The notes below the pieces were generated by a model. It saw only the letters and a list, made by a program, of their open reading frames with translations. It had not been told where the DNA came from and did no database searches. The position numbers were made by a program, and so were the translations under genes. Positions 16,553-25,798 of a DNA stretch of 36,299 nucleotides are shown here, in pieces (positions within the stretch are counted from its first letter, which is position 1; each line of letters begins with the position of its first letter). The DNA is from an uncultured Bacillota bacterium (GTDB lineage Bacteria > Bacillota_I > Bacilli_A > RF39 > UBA660): NCBI GenBank assembly GCA_905205665.1, contig CAJLEF010000011.1, forward strand, positions 1-36,299, read 5' to 3'.

Positions 16553-18601
16553 TTATTTGTTATTAAATTTTTTTATGATTTTTAAACTATTTAAAATAGT
16601 GAGTAACGTAACACCTGTATCAGCAAAAACGGCAAACCACATATTGGCAAGACCAAAAACACTTAATAATAAAATACTTATTTTTACTAACATAGCAAAT
16701 GTTAAATTTTGTTTAATGACTTTTTTAGTGTATTTTGATATATCAATAGCTTCCGTAATTTTAGTTAAATCATCACTCATTAAAACAATATCACTGGCTT
16801 CAATAGCACTATCGGTTCCAACTCCACCCATAGAAATACCAATGTCGGCTCTTTTTAAAACAGGTGCGTCATTTATGCCATCTCCCACGAATATAGTAAT
16901 TTCATTATTTTTGCTTACCCGTTCAAAATTTGAAAATTTATCGGTCGGTAACATCTCATATTTGATTTCATCAATTCCTAATTTATGGCCAATATCGAGC
17001 GCCACTTCTTTTTTATCACCGGTAAACATATACGTTTTAATACCAATACTTTTTAGTTTCGTAATGACAGATTTTGCTTCTTTTTTGATACCATCATCAA
17101 TCATAATAGACGCTACATGTTCCCCATCAATATTTAAATGTAAAGAAGCATAAGAAGCACAAGGACATAACTTATTATTACCAAGCAATATTTTTTTATC
17201 ATTTAAAGTAAAGGATATTCCCTTACCGGTTATTTCTTTAAAATCTTTAACACCTTGGTTATCCACTTTAATGTCTTTTAATTTTAAAATAGATTTGGCA
17301 ATGGGATGATTAGAAAAAGATTCTCCCTTAATTAAGATATCAATAATTTCATCCATGGTATATTTATCTTTTACATTATCATCGGCGATAACAATTTGGG
17401 AAACTTGAAAACTACCATTCGTAAGTGTGCCGGTTTTATCAAAAATAATATTTTTAACATTACTTAAATTATCTAGATAATTACTTCCTTTAATAAGGAT
17501 ACCCTTTTTACTTGCCACCCCAATCGCAGTAAAATAAGAAAGTGGGACTGAAATGGCTATTGCACATGGACAAGAAATAACTAAGAAAGTAAGACCTCGG
17601 TAAAGACTATCTGAGAAAGAAATGTTAAAGACAAAAGGTAAAACTATCGTTATGATAAGAGCTAAAGCCATCACAAGCGGAGTATAAATCTTACTTATTT
17701 TAGAAACAATGGTTTCTGTTTTAGTTTTTTTATCGGTTGCCTTTTCTAATAAATCTAAAATTTTAGCAACCGTTGAATTTTCATATAACGAGGTAGCTTC
17801 TATTTCTAAGACGTCTTCAGTATTAATACTTCCTGATAAAATTTCATCACCTAAAGAAACTTTTATTTTATCGCTTTCACCTGTTAAAGCAGAAGTATCA
17901 AGTAAGCTACTACCCTTAACAATGACCCCATCAACGGGTATTCTTTCTCCTTTTTTGACTAATAATATATCTTTTAGTTTTACTTCTTCCACCGGAATTT
18001 CGATAATTTCATTATTAACTTTTTTGCTAGCAACAACGGATTTAATATCTAATAATTCTTTAATAGATTGACGAGAATTATGAATGGCTTTTTCTTCTAA
18101 AATTTTGCCTACCGTATATAAGAAAATGACCATCATACCTTCTAAGATGTTACCCGTAAATAAAGCTCCAAGGCATGAAATACTTATTAAAGCATTCTCG
18201 TTAATACCTTGTCCATTGATTAACATTTTAATAGCATTAAAAGTAGTTTTATAAAGTAAAAGCGTATAACTTATGATATAGAAAATTATTTTTATAAAAT
18301 TTGGTAAAGGACATAAATAAGAAATAAAGCCTAAAAGAATAGCCATTAATAAAATACTTAAATGATATTTCTTTTTCTCTTCTATTTCTTCTTCTGTTAA
18401 AAAGGCATCTGGTTCTACTTTTTTGATTAATTCATTTAGTTCTTCTAAACGATAATTTTTCTTAGATTCAAAAGATACCTTACAAGTATTAAAATTAACG
18501 GAAGCATTATTAAAATTTTCATTTTTATTTAGCATTTCTTCAATTTCTCTGGCACAATTGGCACAATCTAAGTTGTTAATATGATATTTATATTTTCCCA
18601 T
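16553..18601 (-). CDS. Heavy-metal P1B-type ATPase (Zn/Cd/Co exporter)
   Basis: ATP-driven metal efflux pump of the CadA/ZntA group in the cell membrane. One N-terminal heavy-metal-associated domain has LDCANCA (Cys13, Cys16). The actuator has TGES (240-243), helix 6 has the CPC metal site (344-346), the phosphorylation motif is DKTGTLT (388-394), and SNHP and GDGINDAP follow. The last helix contains FADTG, the Asp typical of Zn/Cd pumps. At 682 residues it has the usual length for a one-HMA pump. It starts one base after the ArsR-type repressor gene, so both are made from one metal-inducible transcript. Confidence 0.93.
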   Translation of the reverse strand: MGKYKYHINNLDCANCAREIEEMLNKNENFNNASVNFNTCKVSFESKKNYRLEELNELIKKVEPDAFLTEEEIEEKKKYHLSILLMAILLGFISYLCPLPNFIKIIFYIISYTLLLYKTTFNAIKMLINGQGINENALISISCLGALFTGNILEGMMVIFLYTVGKILEEKAIHNSRQSIKELLDIKSVVASKKVNNEIIEIPVEEVKLKDILLVKKGERIPVDGVIVKGSSLLDTSALTGESDKIKVSLGDEILSGSINTEDVLEIEATSLYENSTVAKILDLLEKATDKKTKTETIVSKISKIYTPLVMALALIITIVLPFVFNISFSDSLYRGLTFLVISCPCAIAISVPLSYFTAIGVASKKGILIKGSNYLDNLSNVKNIIFDKTGTLTNGSFQVSQIVIADDNVKDKYTMDEIIDILIKGESFSNHPIAKSILKLKDIKVDNQGVKDFKEITGKGISFTLNDKKILLGNNKLCPCASYASLHLNIDGEHVASIMIDDGIKKEAKSVITKLKSIGIKTYMFTGDKKEVALDIGHKLGIDEIKYEMLPTDKFSNFERVSKNNEITIFVGDGINDAPVLKRADIGISMGGVGTDSAIEASDIVLMSDDLTKITEAIDISKYTKKVIKQNLTFAMLVKISILLLSVFGLANMWFAVFADTGVTLLTILNSLKIIKKFNNK

Positions 18602-18602
18602 T

Positions 18603-18986
18603 TTATTCCTTTTCCTTTCTGTGTAATATATGCTCTAAACCTATTTCATAGAGCTTTTTAATATGTTCATCATCTAAAGTATAATACACTTCTTTACCTT
18701 CTTTTCTTGAACGGACAATGCCATTTTCTCTTAAAATAGCTAGTTGATGAGAAATAGATGATTTGGTCATATTAAGAGCATTGGCAATATCACACACACA
18801 CATTTCATGATTATCTAAAGCCCATAAAATATTAATTCTTGTCTTCTCACCTAATATTTTAAAAAGCACTGATAAACTTTCTAACTCCTCTTTTTGCGGT
18901 TTATTTTGTAAAGCAATTAAAACAGCTTCTTTATTAATAACATTACAGTCACATGATTGAATGAAAATTTTCTTATCTTTTGCCAT
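18603..18986 (-). CDS. ArsR/SmtB family metal-responsive repressor (CadC-like)
   Basis: Winged-helix dimer that binds DNA when metal-free and releases it on Cd, Pb or Zn. The N-terminal SCDCNVINKEAV supplies Cys12 and Cys14 and the DNA-recognition region has MCVCDIA with Cys63 and Cys65, the four-cysteine site of CadC-type sensors. KSSISHQLAILRENGIV is the recognition helix and KEGKEVYYTLDD the wing. The C-terminal His-rich tail (HILHRKEKE) could add the SmtB-type zinc site. First gene of the pump operon, with a matching operator over its promoter. Confidence 0.93.
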   Translation of the reverse strand: MAKDKKIFIQSCDCNVINKEAVLIALQNKPQKEELESLSVLFKILGEKTRINILWALDNHEMCVCDIANALNMTKSSISHQLAILRENGIVRSRKEGKEVYYTLDDEHIKKLYEIGLEHILHRKEKE

Positions 18987-19000
18987 AGTACGTCTCCTTT

Positions 19001-19056
19001 AGTTGAACATTTTTTCAACTAAATTTAGTATAGTTGAATGTTCATTCAATTGTCAA
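19001..19056 (-). promoter_or_regulatory. Promoter and operator of the metal-export operon
   Basis: Minus-strand TTGACA (19056-19051), 18-base spacer, TATACT (19032-19027). The spacer is filled by the inverted repeat TTGAATG-AA-CATTCAA, a typical ArsR/SmtB operator shape. A second inverted repeat, AGTTGAA/TTCAACT (19001-19020), lies just downstream. Binding of the repressor would block RNA polymerase directly. Confidence 0.85.
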
Positions 19057-19101
19057 CTTTTTTAATAATGAAATTTAAAAGTGTTTAAATATATAACAAT
19101 T

Positions 19102-19129
19102 AAAAAGTGCCATGTATTATACTATGGCA
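19102..19129 (-). terminator. Intrinsic terminator of the HD-domain gene
   Basis: TGCCAT/ATGGCA stem with an inner partial stem, followed by five T on the minus strand. Confidence 0.6.
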
Positions 19130-19139
19130 ACCACAACTT

Positions 19140-19844
19140 TTATTCATTTATTTTATTTTTACAATAATCTAATAAGTGTTCTTTTAATTTTTCTAATCGA
19201 ATATCCTTAATATGACTTTCTAATAAATCAATTTTCTTTTCAATAATACAATTGTCCAAAATATATTGATATGAAAATTTAAAATTTATATCATAAATAA
19301 AACCTAAAATCCTAAATAAATTATCAACATCATTTGTAATTAATTGATTACAAATGGGTTGTTCTAAAAACAAATCCATCATAAGTTCTTCTTTTATTAT
19401 TGGATTTTTATCATCTATGGCAAGGCCTTGTCTATTCATAATATCTAATTTATCAGCATCTCTTACAATTTTAGCAAATAAAATTTTTTTAGAATCATTT
19501 GTTTCTTCAATAAATAATTTATTATGATTTTTTGTTGTAAATAAAACCAAATCATAATTTTCTATTTGGCTAAAATGTTCTTGTAAAATAGAAAATCCTA
19601 AATCGCCATGATCAACTGTATGTATATCGGAGAAACTATGATACTTTTTACATTGTTCAAATCTGCCAATATCATGAAAAAGTCCACATAATTTGGCCAC
19701 TTTAGTATCTTCGTGAATACTAAGAGCAATTTGTTCACAAAAGTTCATTACTCTATAAGTGTGATGATATTTTCGTATAATCATCTCATCTTTACAATCA
19801 AATTTTTTTACATAATCGTTAAATAGTTTAAAATATTCTTCCAA
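19140..19844 (-). CDS. HD-domain phosphohydrolase
   Basis: Metal-dependent phosphohydrolase of the HD superfamily. Metal ligands are visible: His27 or His28 in KYHHTYRV, the HD pair in LFHDIGRF, a following KYHSFSDIHTVDHG with extra histidines, and the later RDADKLD. The pattern matches cytoplasmic nucleotide or second-messenger phosphohydrolases of Firmicutes. There are no membrane helices and no attached sensor domain. Single gene with its own terminator. The substrate is unknown. Confidence 0.85.
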   Translation of the reverse strand: MEEYFKLFNDYVKKFDCKDEMIIRKYHHTYRVMNFCEQIALSIHEDTKVAKLCGLFHDIGRFEQCKKYHSFSDIHTVDHGDLGFSILQEHFSQIENYDLVLFTTKNHNKLFIEETNDSKKILFAKIVRDADKLDIMNRQGLAIDDKNPIIKEELMMDLFLEQPICNQLITNDVDNLFRILGFIYDINFKFSYQYILDNCIIEKKIDLLESHIKDIRLEKLKEHLLDYCKNKINE

Positions 19845-20000
19845 AACGTCCTCCTAAAATAAATATTAATAAGAAATTAGTGATAATAACATATCTTATA
19901 CATTTTTCTTATTAAACACTATAACTTTATTATATTTATAAACAAATTGGGCGTCAATACTCTATTCTAATATAACTTTTTTAAGAAAAAGCATAACACT

Positions 20001-20031
20001 AAAAAAGATAAGACTTTTTTCATCTTATCTT
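20001..20031 (-). terminator. Strong intrinsic terminator of the MMPL gene
   Basis: Perfect 9-bp stem AAGATAAGA/TCTTATCTT with a 9-base loop, followed by six T on the minus strand. It overlaps the stop codon of the transporter gene. Confidence 0.85.
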
Positions 20032-23000
20032 CTAAATAAATTAACGAATTTTGTCCACAAACTTTCTTTTTTTGTTTCTGTTTGGGTATTTTCTTCCTCT
20101 TTAGGGGCTTTTACACCATCTAACACTTGGATAAATTTAGTACTAGCTGCCGTATCATCTTTTTTCATCGTAAATATTTGATAATTTTCACTTAACTCTA
20201 CTAAAGCCTCTACTTTATTTGTCACTACTTTTGCATTATTGGTATAAGAACTTAAAGTGTTTATTCCTTCTTTATTAAAGGTTTTAATTCCTGAATTAAG
20301 AGTTGTCATACCATCTTTCAAAGTAGTCGTACCTTCTGATAATTCTTTCATTTTACTATTTAATACATTAACGCCTTCTGTTAATAAAGCCGTTCCATCT
20401 TTTAAGGTATCCGCGCCAGTTGAAGCTTTTGTTAAAGCGGTTGTTAATGTTGTTAACATGTCATTGATCTTCTTTGTAGTCGCGTCCATTGTTTCTAAAG
20501 TAGATGCTAAAGCACCATTATTTGTTGTTAAAAGAGTTATTAAATTTTCATTATTACTATAAGTATTTTCATATTGATATTTTAGGTTATAAAGTTCTAA
20601 ATTTGTCTTAGCAAGAGTCTCATATGTCATATTTTTTAAGCCATAAGCTTCATAAGCTTCTTTTAACTTTTGATTGCCAGCGGTTAGATTTTCGATAGTT
20701 TTCGTATTTGTTGCCATTAAAGTTTTGATTTGATTTACTTTCTCTTGCGTTTCTTTACTTGTTAAAGAACCACTTGCTTTTTGTAATTCGGCTAAAATTT
20801 GTTTTAAACCATCACTGACATCTGCGGTACCATTTTTAATTTGTTCTAACTTATTTAAAACATTATTTAAGTTTTCACTAACCAAAGAAGCCCCACTAGA
20901 AACGGTGTTTAAACCACTTAAAACATTTTTAGATCCATCTTCAATTTGATTCATACTGGCTTGTAGGGTATCAACACTTTTATAAAGTCCTTTTAATTCA
21001 TCAAAAACACTTAAGTCATCACTATCAAGTAATTTAGGAGTTATTACAGAATAAATACTAGCAAGTTCAAATTTCTCGGTTTCAAAAGAAAGTTTTACCG
21101 TATCTAAATCTTTAAAGGTATCCATATTTAAACTTTCATATAGACCAGGTGAAGATAAACCAACCACAATACTTTTTGTTCCATTGTTAATCACTTTACC
21201 ATTCGTAATTTTAATATTTGTATTTTCGGTATTAGATAAAATTGTCGTGGTTGTAACTACAAATGGAGTATATAAAGTGGTATTGGTTCCATTTACATTG
21301 ACAAGTTTTTTATCATTATTTTGATACTTAATCGTAATTTCTACTTTTCCTTTTTTACCAATTAAATCTTTAAGAGAAATATCCTCTCCATCTAAAGTAT
21401 AAGTAATATTTTGAGAAACTGGAATTTGTTTATTTAAAGAACCTTGATAAAAGATATCTTTACCACCGGCATTCCAAGTTAATAATTCTGCATTACGTGT
21501 ATAAGGAATATTACTATTTATATTGATAATATTTTCAAGATTAGAATAATCCTCAATAGTTTCTAATTTATCTTCATTGATTAAATGATTAGTCACAAAA
21601 GTAGATTTTACAGAGCCATCCGTATTTAATTTTGTATAAACTGTTTCTTCTTTTTGAAGAGCAAAAACATTATATGGTAAAACAAAACTGAATACTAAAA
21701 GAGCTGTTGCTAATTTCTTTTCCTTTTTTTTCATACTTTTTCCTCTTTTCTTTAAAATTGTTGTTTTCATAATAATAGAATCAAATGTAAGTAAAATAGA
21801 TGGTAAAACCGTTAAAACAACAAGCATACTTATAATGGCTCCTCTAGAAATAAGGGTACATAAAGAACCTACCATCTCAAGTTCTGAGTAGACACCCACC
21901 CCAAAGGTGGCAGCAAAGAAACACATACCACTTACAAAAATGGAATTGGCACAATAATTCATCGATTCTATCATCGCATCTTTTTTATCTTTGCCTTCAC
22001 TTCTTCCCTTTAAATAATTTGTTGTAAGTAAGATAGCATAGTCAATCGTAGCACCTAGTTGGATAGTTCCAAGAACGATTGGAGCCACAAATGGTAAAAC
22101 AACACCGCCAAAATATGAAACAGACATATTAAGGAAAATAGCAAATTCTATAGCTAGAATAAGTAAAATGGGCAAAGATAAAGATTTTAAAACGAACATC
22201 ATAATGATTAAAATACAAACAATAGAAGAAGTATTAACATTTTTAAAGTCTTCATCACTGGTTAGAACAAGATCTTTCATTAAAGGTCCTTCGCCAGCTA
22301 AAATACCGTTTTCATCATATTTTTTTATAATAGTATTAATTTCCTTTACTTGGTTATTTAATTCGTTCGTGGCAATATCATAAGTAGAGTTTAAAAATAA
22401 CATTTGATAGTTGTCACTTTCAAAAACTTTAACCATATCTTCCGGTAACATATTTTCTGTTAAACCATATTCTTTTAATTTAGCAAATGATAGAACAAAA
22501 TCAACACCTGAAATATTTGCAATTTCACTCGTCATCTCATTGATATCATCGGCTTTCATATCTTTATCCACCAAGATAATTTCAGGGGAAACGATATTGA
22601 ATTTTTCTTTTAATTCGGTATTAGCAACAATACTTTCTAAAGTATCTGGTAGGCTTTTATCAATTTTGTAATAAACTCCTACATTGTTGTTAGCTAAATA
22701 AGCAGGCACAAGAAGTAAGACAAAAAGGATAAAAATAATAATATGATGTTTTACAACAAAGGCATTAAATTTTTCAAAATGAATGGTAACTGGTTTATGT
22801 TTTGTCTTTGTAATAAGTTTATCAAAAGTAAGTAATAAACTAGGAAAGACCGTTAAAACACAAATAACTCCAAGTAAAACACCTTTAGCCATAACAAGAC
22901 CTAAGTCTTTTCCTAAAGTTAGGCTCATTGTACATAAAACTAAGAAACCGGCAATGGTTGTTAAACTACTACCTGTCACGGAAGAAAATGTTTCCATGAT

Positions 23001-23801
23001 GGCTTCGACCATAGCTTCCTTGTTTTTTAAGCCCTTTTCTTTTTGATGTTCATAAGCGTGATACAAAAATATTGAAAAGTCTGTAGTAACACCAAGTTGT
23101 AAAACAGCGACTAACGCTTTGGTAATGTAGGAAATATTACCAAAAATAATATTACTTCCTAAATTAAATAAAATGGCAATACCAATATTACCAAGTAGTA
23201 ACACCGGTACAAAATAAGAATCCAAAGATAGTTCAAGAACAACAAGACATAAAATAACGGCAATACAAATATAAACGAAGATTTCTTTATCGGATAAATT
23301 CATGGTATCCAAAACCATAGCACTCATACCGCCTATTCTAACTTTGTCTTTCGCAATCTCTTTCATTTGTGAAATAGCTTCTAATGTTTTCGTAGAAGAT
23401 GTTGATTCTTCAAAGGTTACAAAAAATAAATCTGTATTATCTTGATGTAATTTTTCTGTTATTTCACTAGGTAACATATCCATAGGAATGGTCGTTCCTA
23501 AAAGATCATAAGCACTAATAACTTTATTAACACCATCAATATTTTCAAATTGCTTTTCTAAGTTAAGTAAGGCTTGACCTGATAGATTTTCTGAAATCAC
23601 TACGGAATAAGCTCCCATGCCAAATTCATCTGTTAAAATATCCTGACCTTGTACGGTTTCAATTTCTTGTGGTAAATAAACAAGGATATCATAATTAATA
23701 CCCGTAAGTTTCATACCAACAAAGGCAAAGACCATAAGAATTAGAGAAACAAGAAGAATGCCAGTTTTATGTTCACAAATTTTTTCAGCAAATTTTTTCA
23801 T
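20025..23801 (-). CDS. MMPL-type RND transporter fused to a secreted domain
   Basis: Residues 1-689 (counted from ATG 23801) are a full MMPL transporter: two halves each with a periplasm-facing-type loop and a six-helix bundle, with GVTTDFSIFLYHAYEH and GATIDYAILLTTNYL as the paired family motifs that carry the proton-relay Asp. From residue 690 there is what looks like a complete signal peptide (MKKKEKK, then a hydrophobic stretch ending NVFA), followed by ~540 residues of extracellular sequence rich in Asn/Thr and helical heptads (LSEGTTTLKDGMTTLNSGI-type repeats), as in YhgE/Pip-like proteins. The start is ATG at 23801 behind AAGGGAGT. It is divergent from a TetR gene that probably represses it. 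Likely exports a lipid or amphiphile. Confidence 0.85.
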   Translation of the reverse strand: MKKFAEKICEHKTGILLVSLILMVFAFVGMKLTGINYDILVYLPQEIETVQGQDILTDEFGMGAYSVVISENLSGQALLNLEKQFENIDGVNKVISAYDLLGTTIPMDMLPSEITEKLHQDNTDLFFVTFEESTSSTKTLEAISQMKEIAKDKVRIGGMSAMVLDTMNLSDKEIFVYICIAVILCLVVLELSLDSYFVPVLLLGNIGIAILFNLGSNIIFGNISYITKALVAVLQLGVTTDFSIFLYHAYEHQKEKGLKNKEAMVEAIMETFSSVTGSSLTTIAGFLVLCTMSLTLGKDLGLVMAKGVLLGVICVLTVFPSLLLTFDKLITKTKHKPVTIHFEKFNAFVVKHHIIIFILFVLLLVPAYLANNNVGVYYKIDKSLPDTLESIVANTELKEKFNIVSPEIILVDKDMKADDINEMTSEIANISGVDFVLSFAKLKEYGLTENMLPEDMVKVFESDNYQMLFLNSTYDIATNELNNQVKEINTIIKKYDENGILAGEGPLMKDLVLTSDEDFKNVNTSSIVCILIIMMFVLKSLSLPILLILAIEFAIFLNMSVSYFGGVVLPFVAPIVLGTIQLGATIDYAILLTTNYLKGRSEGKDKKDAMIESMNYCANSIFVSGMCFFAATFGVGVYSELEMVGSLCTLISRGAIISMLVVLTVLPSILLTFDSIIMKTTILKKRGKSMKKKEKKLATALLVFSFVLPYNVFALQKEETVYTKLNTDGSVKSTFVTNHLINEDKLETIEDYSNLENIININSNIPYTRNAELLTWNAGGKDIFYQGSLNKQIPVSQNITYTLDGEDISLKDLIGKKGKVEITIKYQNNDKKLVNVNGTNTTLYTPFVVTTTTILSNTENTNIKITNGKVINNGTKSIVVGLSSPGLYESLNMDTFKDLDTVKLSFETEKFELASIYSVITPKLLDSDDLSVFDELKGLYKSVDTLQASMNQIEDGSKNVLSGLNTVSSGASLVSENLNNVLNKLEQIKNGTADVSDGLKQILAELQKASGSLTSKETQEKVNQIKTLMATNTKTIENLTAGNQKLKEAYEAYGLKNMTYETLAKTNLELYNLKYQYENTYSNNENLITLLTTNNGALASTLETMDATTKKINDMLTTLTTALTKASTGADTLKDGTALLTEGVNVLNSKMKELSEGTTTLKDGMTTLNSGIKTFNKEGINTLSSYTNNAKVVTNKVEALVELSENYQIFTMKKDDTAASTKFIQVLDGVKAPKEEENTQTETKKESLWTKFVNLFRR
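21732..21744 (-). promoter_or_regulatory. Internal ribosome site and start inside the MMPL fusion
   Basis: Minus-strand AGGA (21744-21741) lies six bases before an in-frame ATG (21734-21732). The ATG begins MKKKEKKLATALLV, a textbook signal peptide. Translation from here would give a separate 569-residue secreted protein, in addition to the fusion. Confidence 0.55.
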
Positions 23802-23871
23802 AATATTAACTCCCTTCACGCTTAACTATTTTATTCTTCTTCTTTTCTTTTTTCACCAACATAAGTTTATT

Positions 23872-23888
23872 GTTGTATGATATCCAAC
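23872..23888. promoter_or_regulatory. Candidate TetR operator
   Basis: Imperfect palindrome GTTGTATGATATCCAAC (six of eight base pairs symmetrical) in the region between the divergent transporter and TetR genes. Confidence 0.4.
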
Positions 23889-23936
23889 ATTTTATTTGAA
23901 ATGTATGTATATTTAAACTACATTATGTCCTTTATC

Positions 23937-23964
23937 TTTACATTTGTTTATTTTTTAGTATAAT
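23937..23964 (+). promoter_or_regulatory. Promoter of the TetR gene
   Basis: TTTACA, 16-base spacer, TATAAT, 18 bases before the ATG, followed by GAGGTGA as ribosome site. Confidence 0.6.
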
Positions 23965-23982
23965 TATCCATGAGGTGACAAC

Positions 23983-24552
23983 ATGAATAAAAATGATTTA
24001 CGTGTCATTAAGACCAAAAATGCCTTATTTGAGACACTTACCAATCTTATGAAAGAAAAAACATTTGAAGAGATTAAAGTTTCGGATATTTGTAATAAAG
24101 CTTTGATTAACCGTTCTACCTTTTACGCCCATTATAATGATAAATATGAACTTTTGGCAGATGCGATTCAAAGTTTAAAAAATTCTCTTATAAGTGAATT
24201 AAAAGCAAATAACAATATTTCCAATACAAAAGAATATTATCTCAATCTCATTTCTATTTTTTTGAATCATATAGAAAATAAAAAGGATATTTATTTATCT
24301 ATTATGATTAATAATCGTAATAGTATCATGGTAGATATCATATATGATGTTTTAGATCACGATGTAAATATGCGTTTAAAAGAATTGGATAAAAAAGATA
24401 CTCAAAAAGTACCCGCAAATATTTTGGCTAAGTTTTACATTGGGGCTGTTTTTAACGTGGCCCTAGAATTTTTAAAAAAAGATAGTCCTTATACAAAAGA
24501 AGATATCCTTAACTACTTAGACTATCTCATTCCCAATAATATTGATATGTAA
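23983..24552 (+). CDS. TetR/AcrR family transcriptional regulator
   Basis: N-terminal helix-turn-helix: KTKNALFETLTNLMKEK, FEEIKVSDICNKALINRSTF and YAHYNDKYEL are the canonical TetR DNA-binding segment. The C-terminal ~120 residues are all helical and fit the TetR_C_7 group common in Firmicutes. It faces the MMPL transporter gene across 180 bases that contain an operator-like palindrome, so it most likely represses the transporter and itself until a ligand binds. Confidence 0.88.
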   Translation: MNKNDLRVIKTKNALFETLTNLMKEKTFEEIKVSDICNKALINRSTFYAHYNDKYELLADAIQSLKNSLISELKANNNISNTKEYYLNLISIFLNHIENKKDIYLSIMINNRNSIMVDIIYDVLDHDVNMRLKELDKKDTQKVPANILAKFYIGAVFNVALEFLKKDSPYTKEDILNYLDYLIPNNIDM

Positions 24553-24556
24553 AAAT

Positions 24557-24602
24557 AAAGACACTACCTACATTTAAATAGATATAGATAGTGTCTTTTT
24601 TC
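24557..24602 (+). terminator. Intrinsic terminator of the TetR gene
   Basis: Ten-bp stem AAAGACACTA/TAGTGTCTTT with a 22-base interior, then a T-run. Confidence 0.8.
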
Positions 24603-24702
24603 TAGAAAAGAATAAACATTGAAATAATCTGTCTTGATTTAACTAAACAACACTTTTATTTTTTCACTGTCTTTCGTAGACATTTTTTTAAGTGAAATTT
24701 AT

Positions 24703-24724
24703 AAAAAAAGCCCTTTTAAGGCTT
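24703..24724 (-). terminator. Intrinsic terminator of the second Rpn gene
   Basis: AAGCC/GGCTT stem followed by seven T on the minus strand, directly downstream of the nuclease stop codon. Confidence 0.65.
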
Positions 24725-24736
24725 AATTTTGGATGG

Positions 24737-25588
24737 TTACATGTTATTTTTTAAGTTTAAAATTTCTTTTTCTGTTAATTCTGTAATTTCTATAATATCT
24801 TTCATTGGCATTTTCTTTTTTAATAAATTTTTAGCTACTTCAATATTTCTTTCTTTTTTGCCTTCATTTTTTCCAGCTTCAGTGGCTTCTTTAAGCTCAG
24901 TATTATGGCACTTTTCTTCATCTTCTTCTTTGGTCATGTAATTAAAAAAATCAGGATTTTCATTTACTTTTTTAACCTCGTTCATAAATTTTCTTACCTT
25001 TCCATCACTCGCTAATTCAGCTAAGTCTTTTTCATCTAAATCAAGCATAATTAAATACTTGAATTTCTGAATGTTTACTTCGTCTTTAGCATACCAATAA
25101 TTTAAGACTTTGTCCATATTCCATTCGACAATTTTAAAGTTACGAACAAAGTTTTTCTCACCATCATTCAAAGTATAAATCCGACATATTTTATTGTCTT
25201 TCTTATTCATACCATAAGTAAGATTTAATTGGATGATTAAAGTATCTTCACTGTAGCTATCACCTTTTAAAGTGTATCTACTGTAAACATTACATAAGAA
25301 GGCTAAGTTTCTGGTATGAAGATAATCTTTAGGTTCTGAGTTAATCTCAATACCAATATAACCTTCACTCGTTTTTAAAAGTAAATCACAATACTTTTTA
25401 CGAGTATTAATATTACCTTGAAGAGTTTCCACATTAAGTCTTTGAATCTCATAAACTTTAAGGCTTAAAGTTAGTTCTAGTAAAGCTACTAATAAATCCT
25501 CATTTTCTTCTTTTAAAAAGACTTCTTTAAATGTTCTGTCGTAACGACAACTGTAAAATTTTTTTGTTACTTCTAATTCTGTTAACAT
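24737..25588 (-). CDS. Rpn family nuclease/putative transposase, intact copy
   Basis: Recombination-promoting nuclease family with a PD-(D/E)XK core. The active-site stretch is YCDLLLKTSEGYIGIEINSE (Asp ... Glu-x-Asn). The early FKEVF motif with a preceding DRT is the usual N-terminus (RYDRTFKEVF). The Lys/Glu-rich C-terminal helix (EGKKERNIEVAKNLLKKK) followed by EITELTEKEILNLK is shared with the broken copy at the left end. Family members cleave DNA and promote RecA-independent recombination in E. coli; a true transposase role is unproven. No terminal inverted repeats were seen around it. It has its own terminator; the ribosome site is weak (GGATAA). Confidence 0.82.
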   Translation of the reverse strand: MLTELEVTKKFYSCRYDRTFKEVFLKEENEDLLVALLELTLSLKVYEIQRLNVETLQGNINTRKKYCDLLLKTSEGYIGIEINSEPKDYLHTRNLAFLCNVYSRYTLKGDSYSEDTLIIQLNLTYGMNKKDNKICRIYTLNDGEKNFVRNFKIVEWNMDKVLNYWYAKDEVNIQKFKYLIMLDLDEKDLAELASDGKVRKFMNEVKKVNENPDFFNYMTKEEDEEKCHNTELKEATEAGKNEGKKERNIEVAKNLLKKKMPMKDIIEITELTEKEILNLKNNM

Positions 25589-25770
25589 ATCTATTATCCG
25601 TTTCTAAGAAAGATAACTTTGCTAGCCTTAAATTATCCTTCTACTTATATATTCAAAAAAAATCCTTGATTTCCTTTTTTTTAGTAAAATTTGTCAAAAA
25701 AATTTTTATAATGCCTTAAACCGCCAAGAAATTTGACAGATACTTTACAGTTTTAAAATTATATTATATA

Positions 25771-25798
25771 AAAAACAACGTCTTTTTTTAACGTTGTT
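25771..25798 (-). terminator. Intrinsic terminator of aspS
   Basis: AACAACGT/ACGTTGTT 8-bp stem with a 9-base loop, overlapping the aspS stop codon and followed by T on the minus strand. Confidence 0.75.

Noticed and set aside
16557..17153. Plus-strand 198-codon open frame
   Set aside because: Antisense shadow of the P-type ATPase gene, whose motifs are all intact on the other strand.
24737..25588. Rpn gene as part of a complete insertion sequence
   Set aside because: No terminal inverted repeats or target duplications were seen on either side; it has its own terminator like an ordinary gene.
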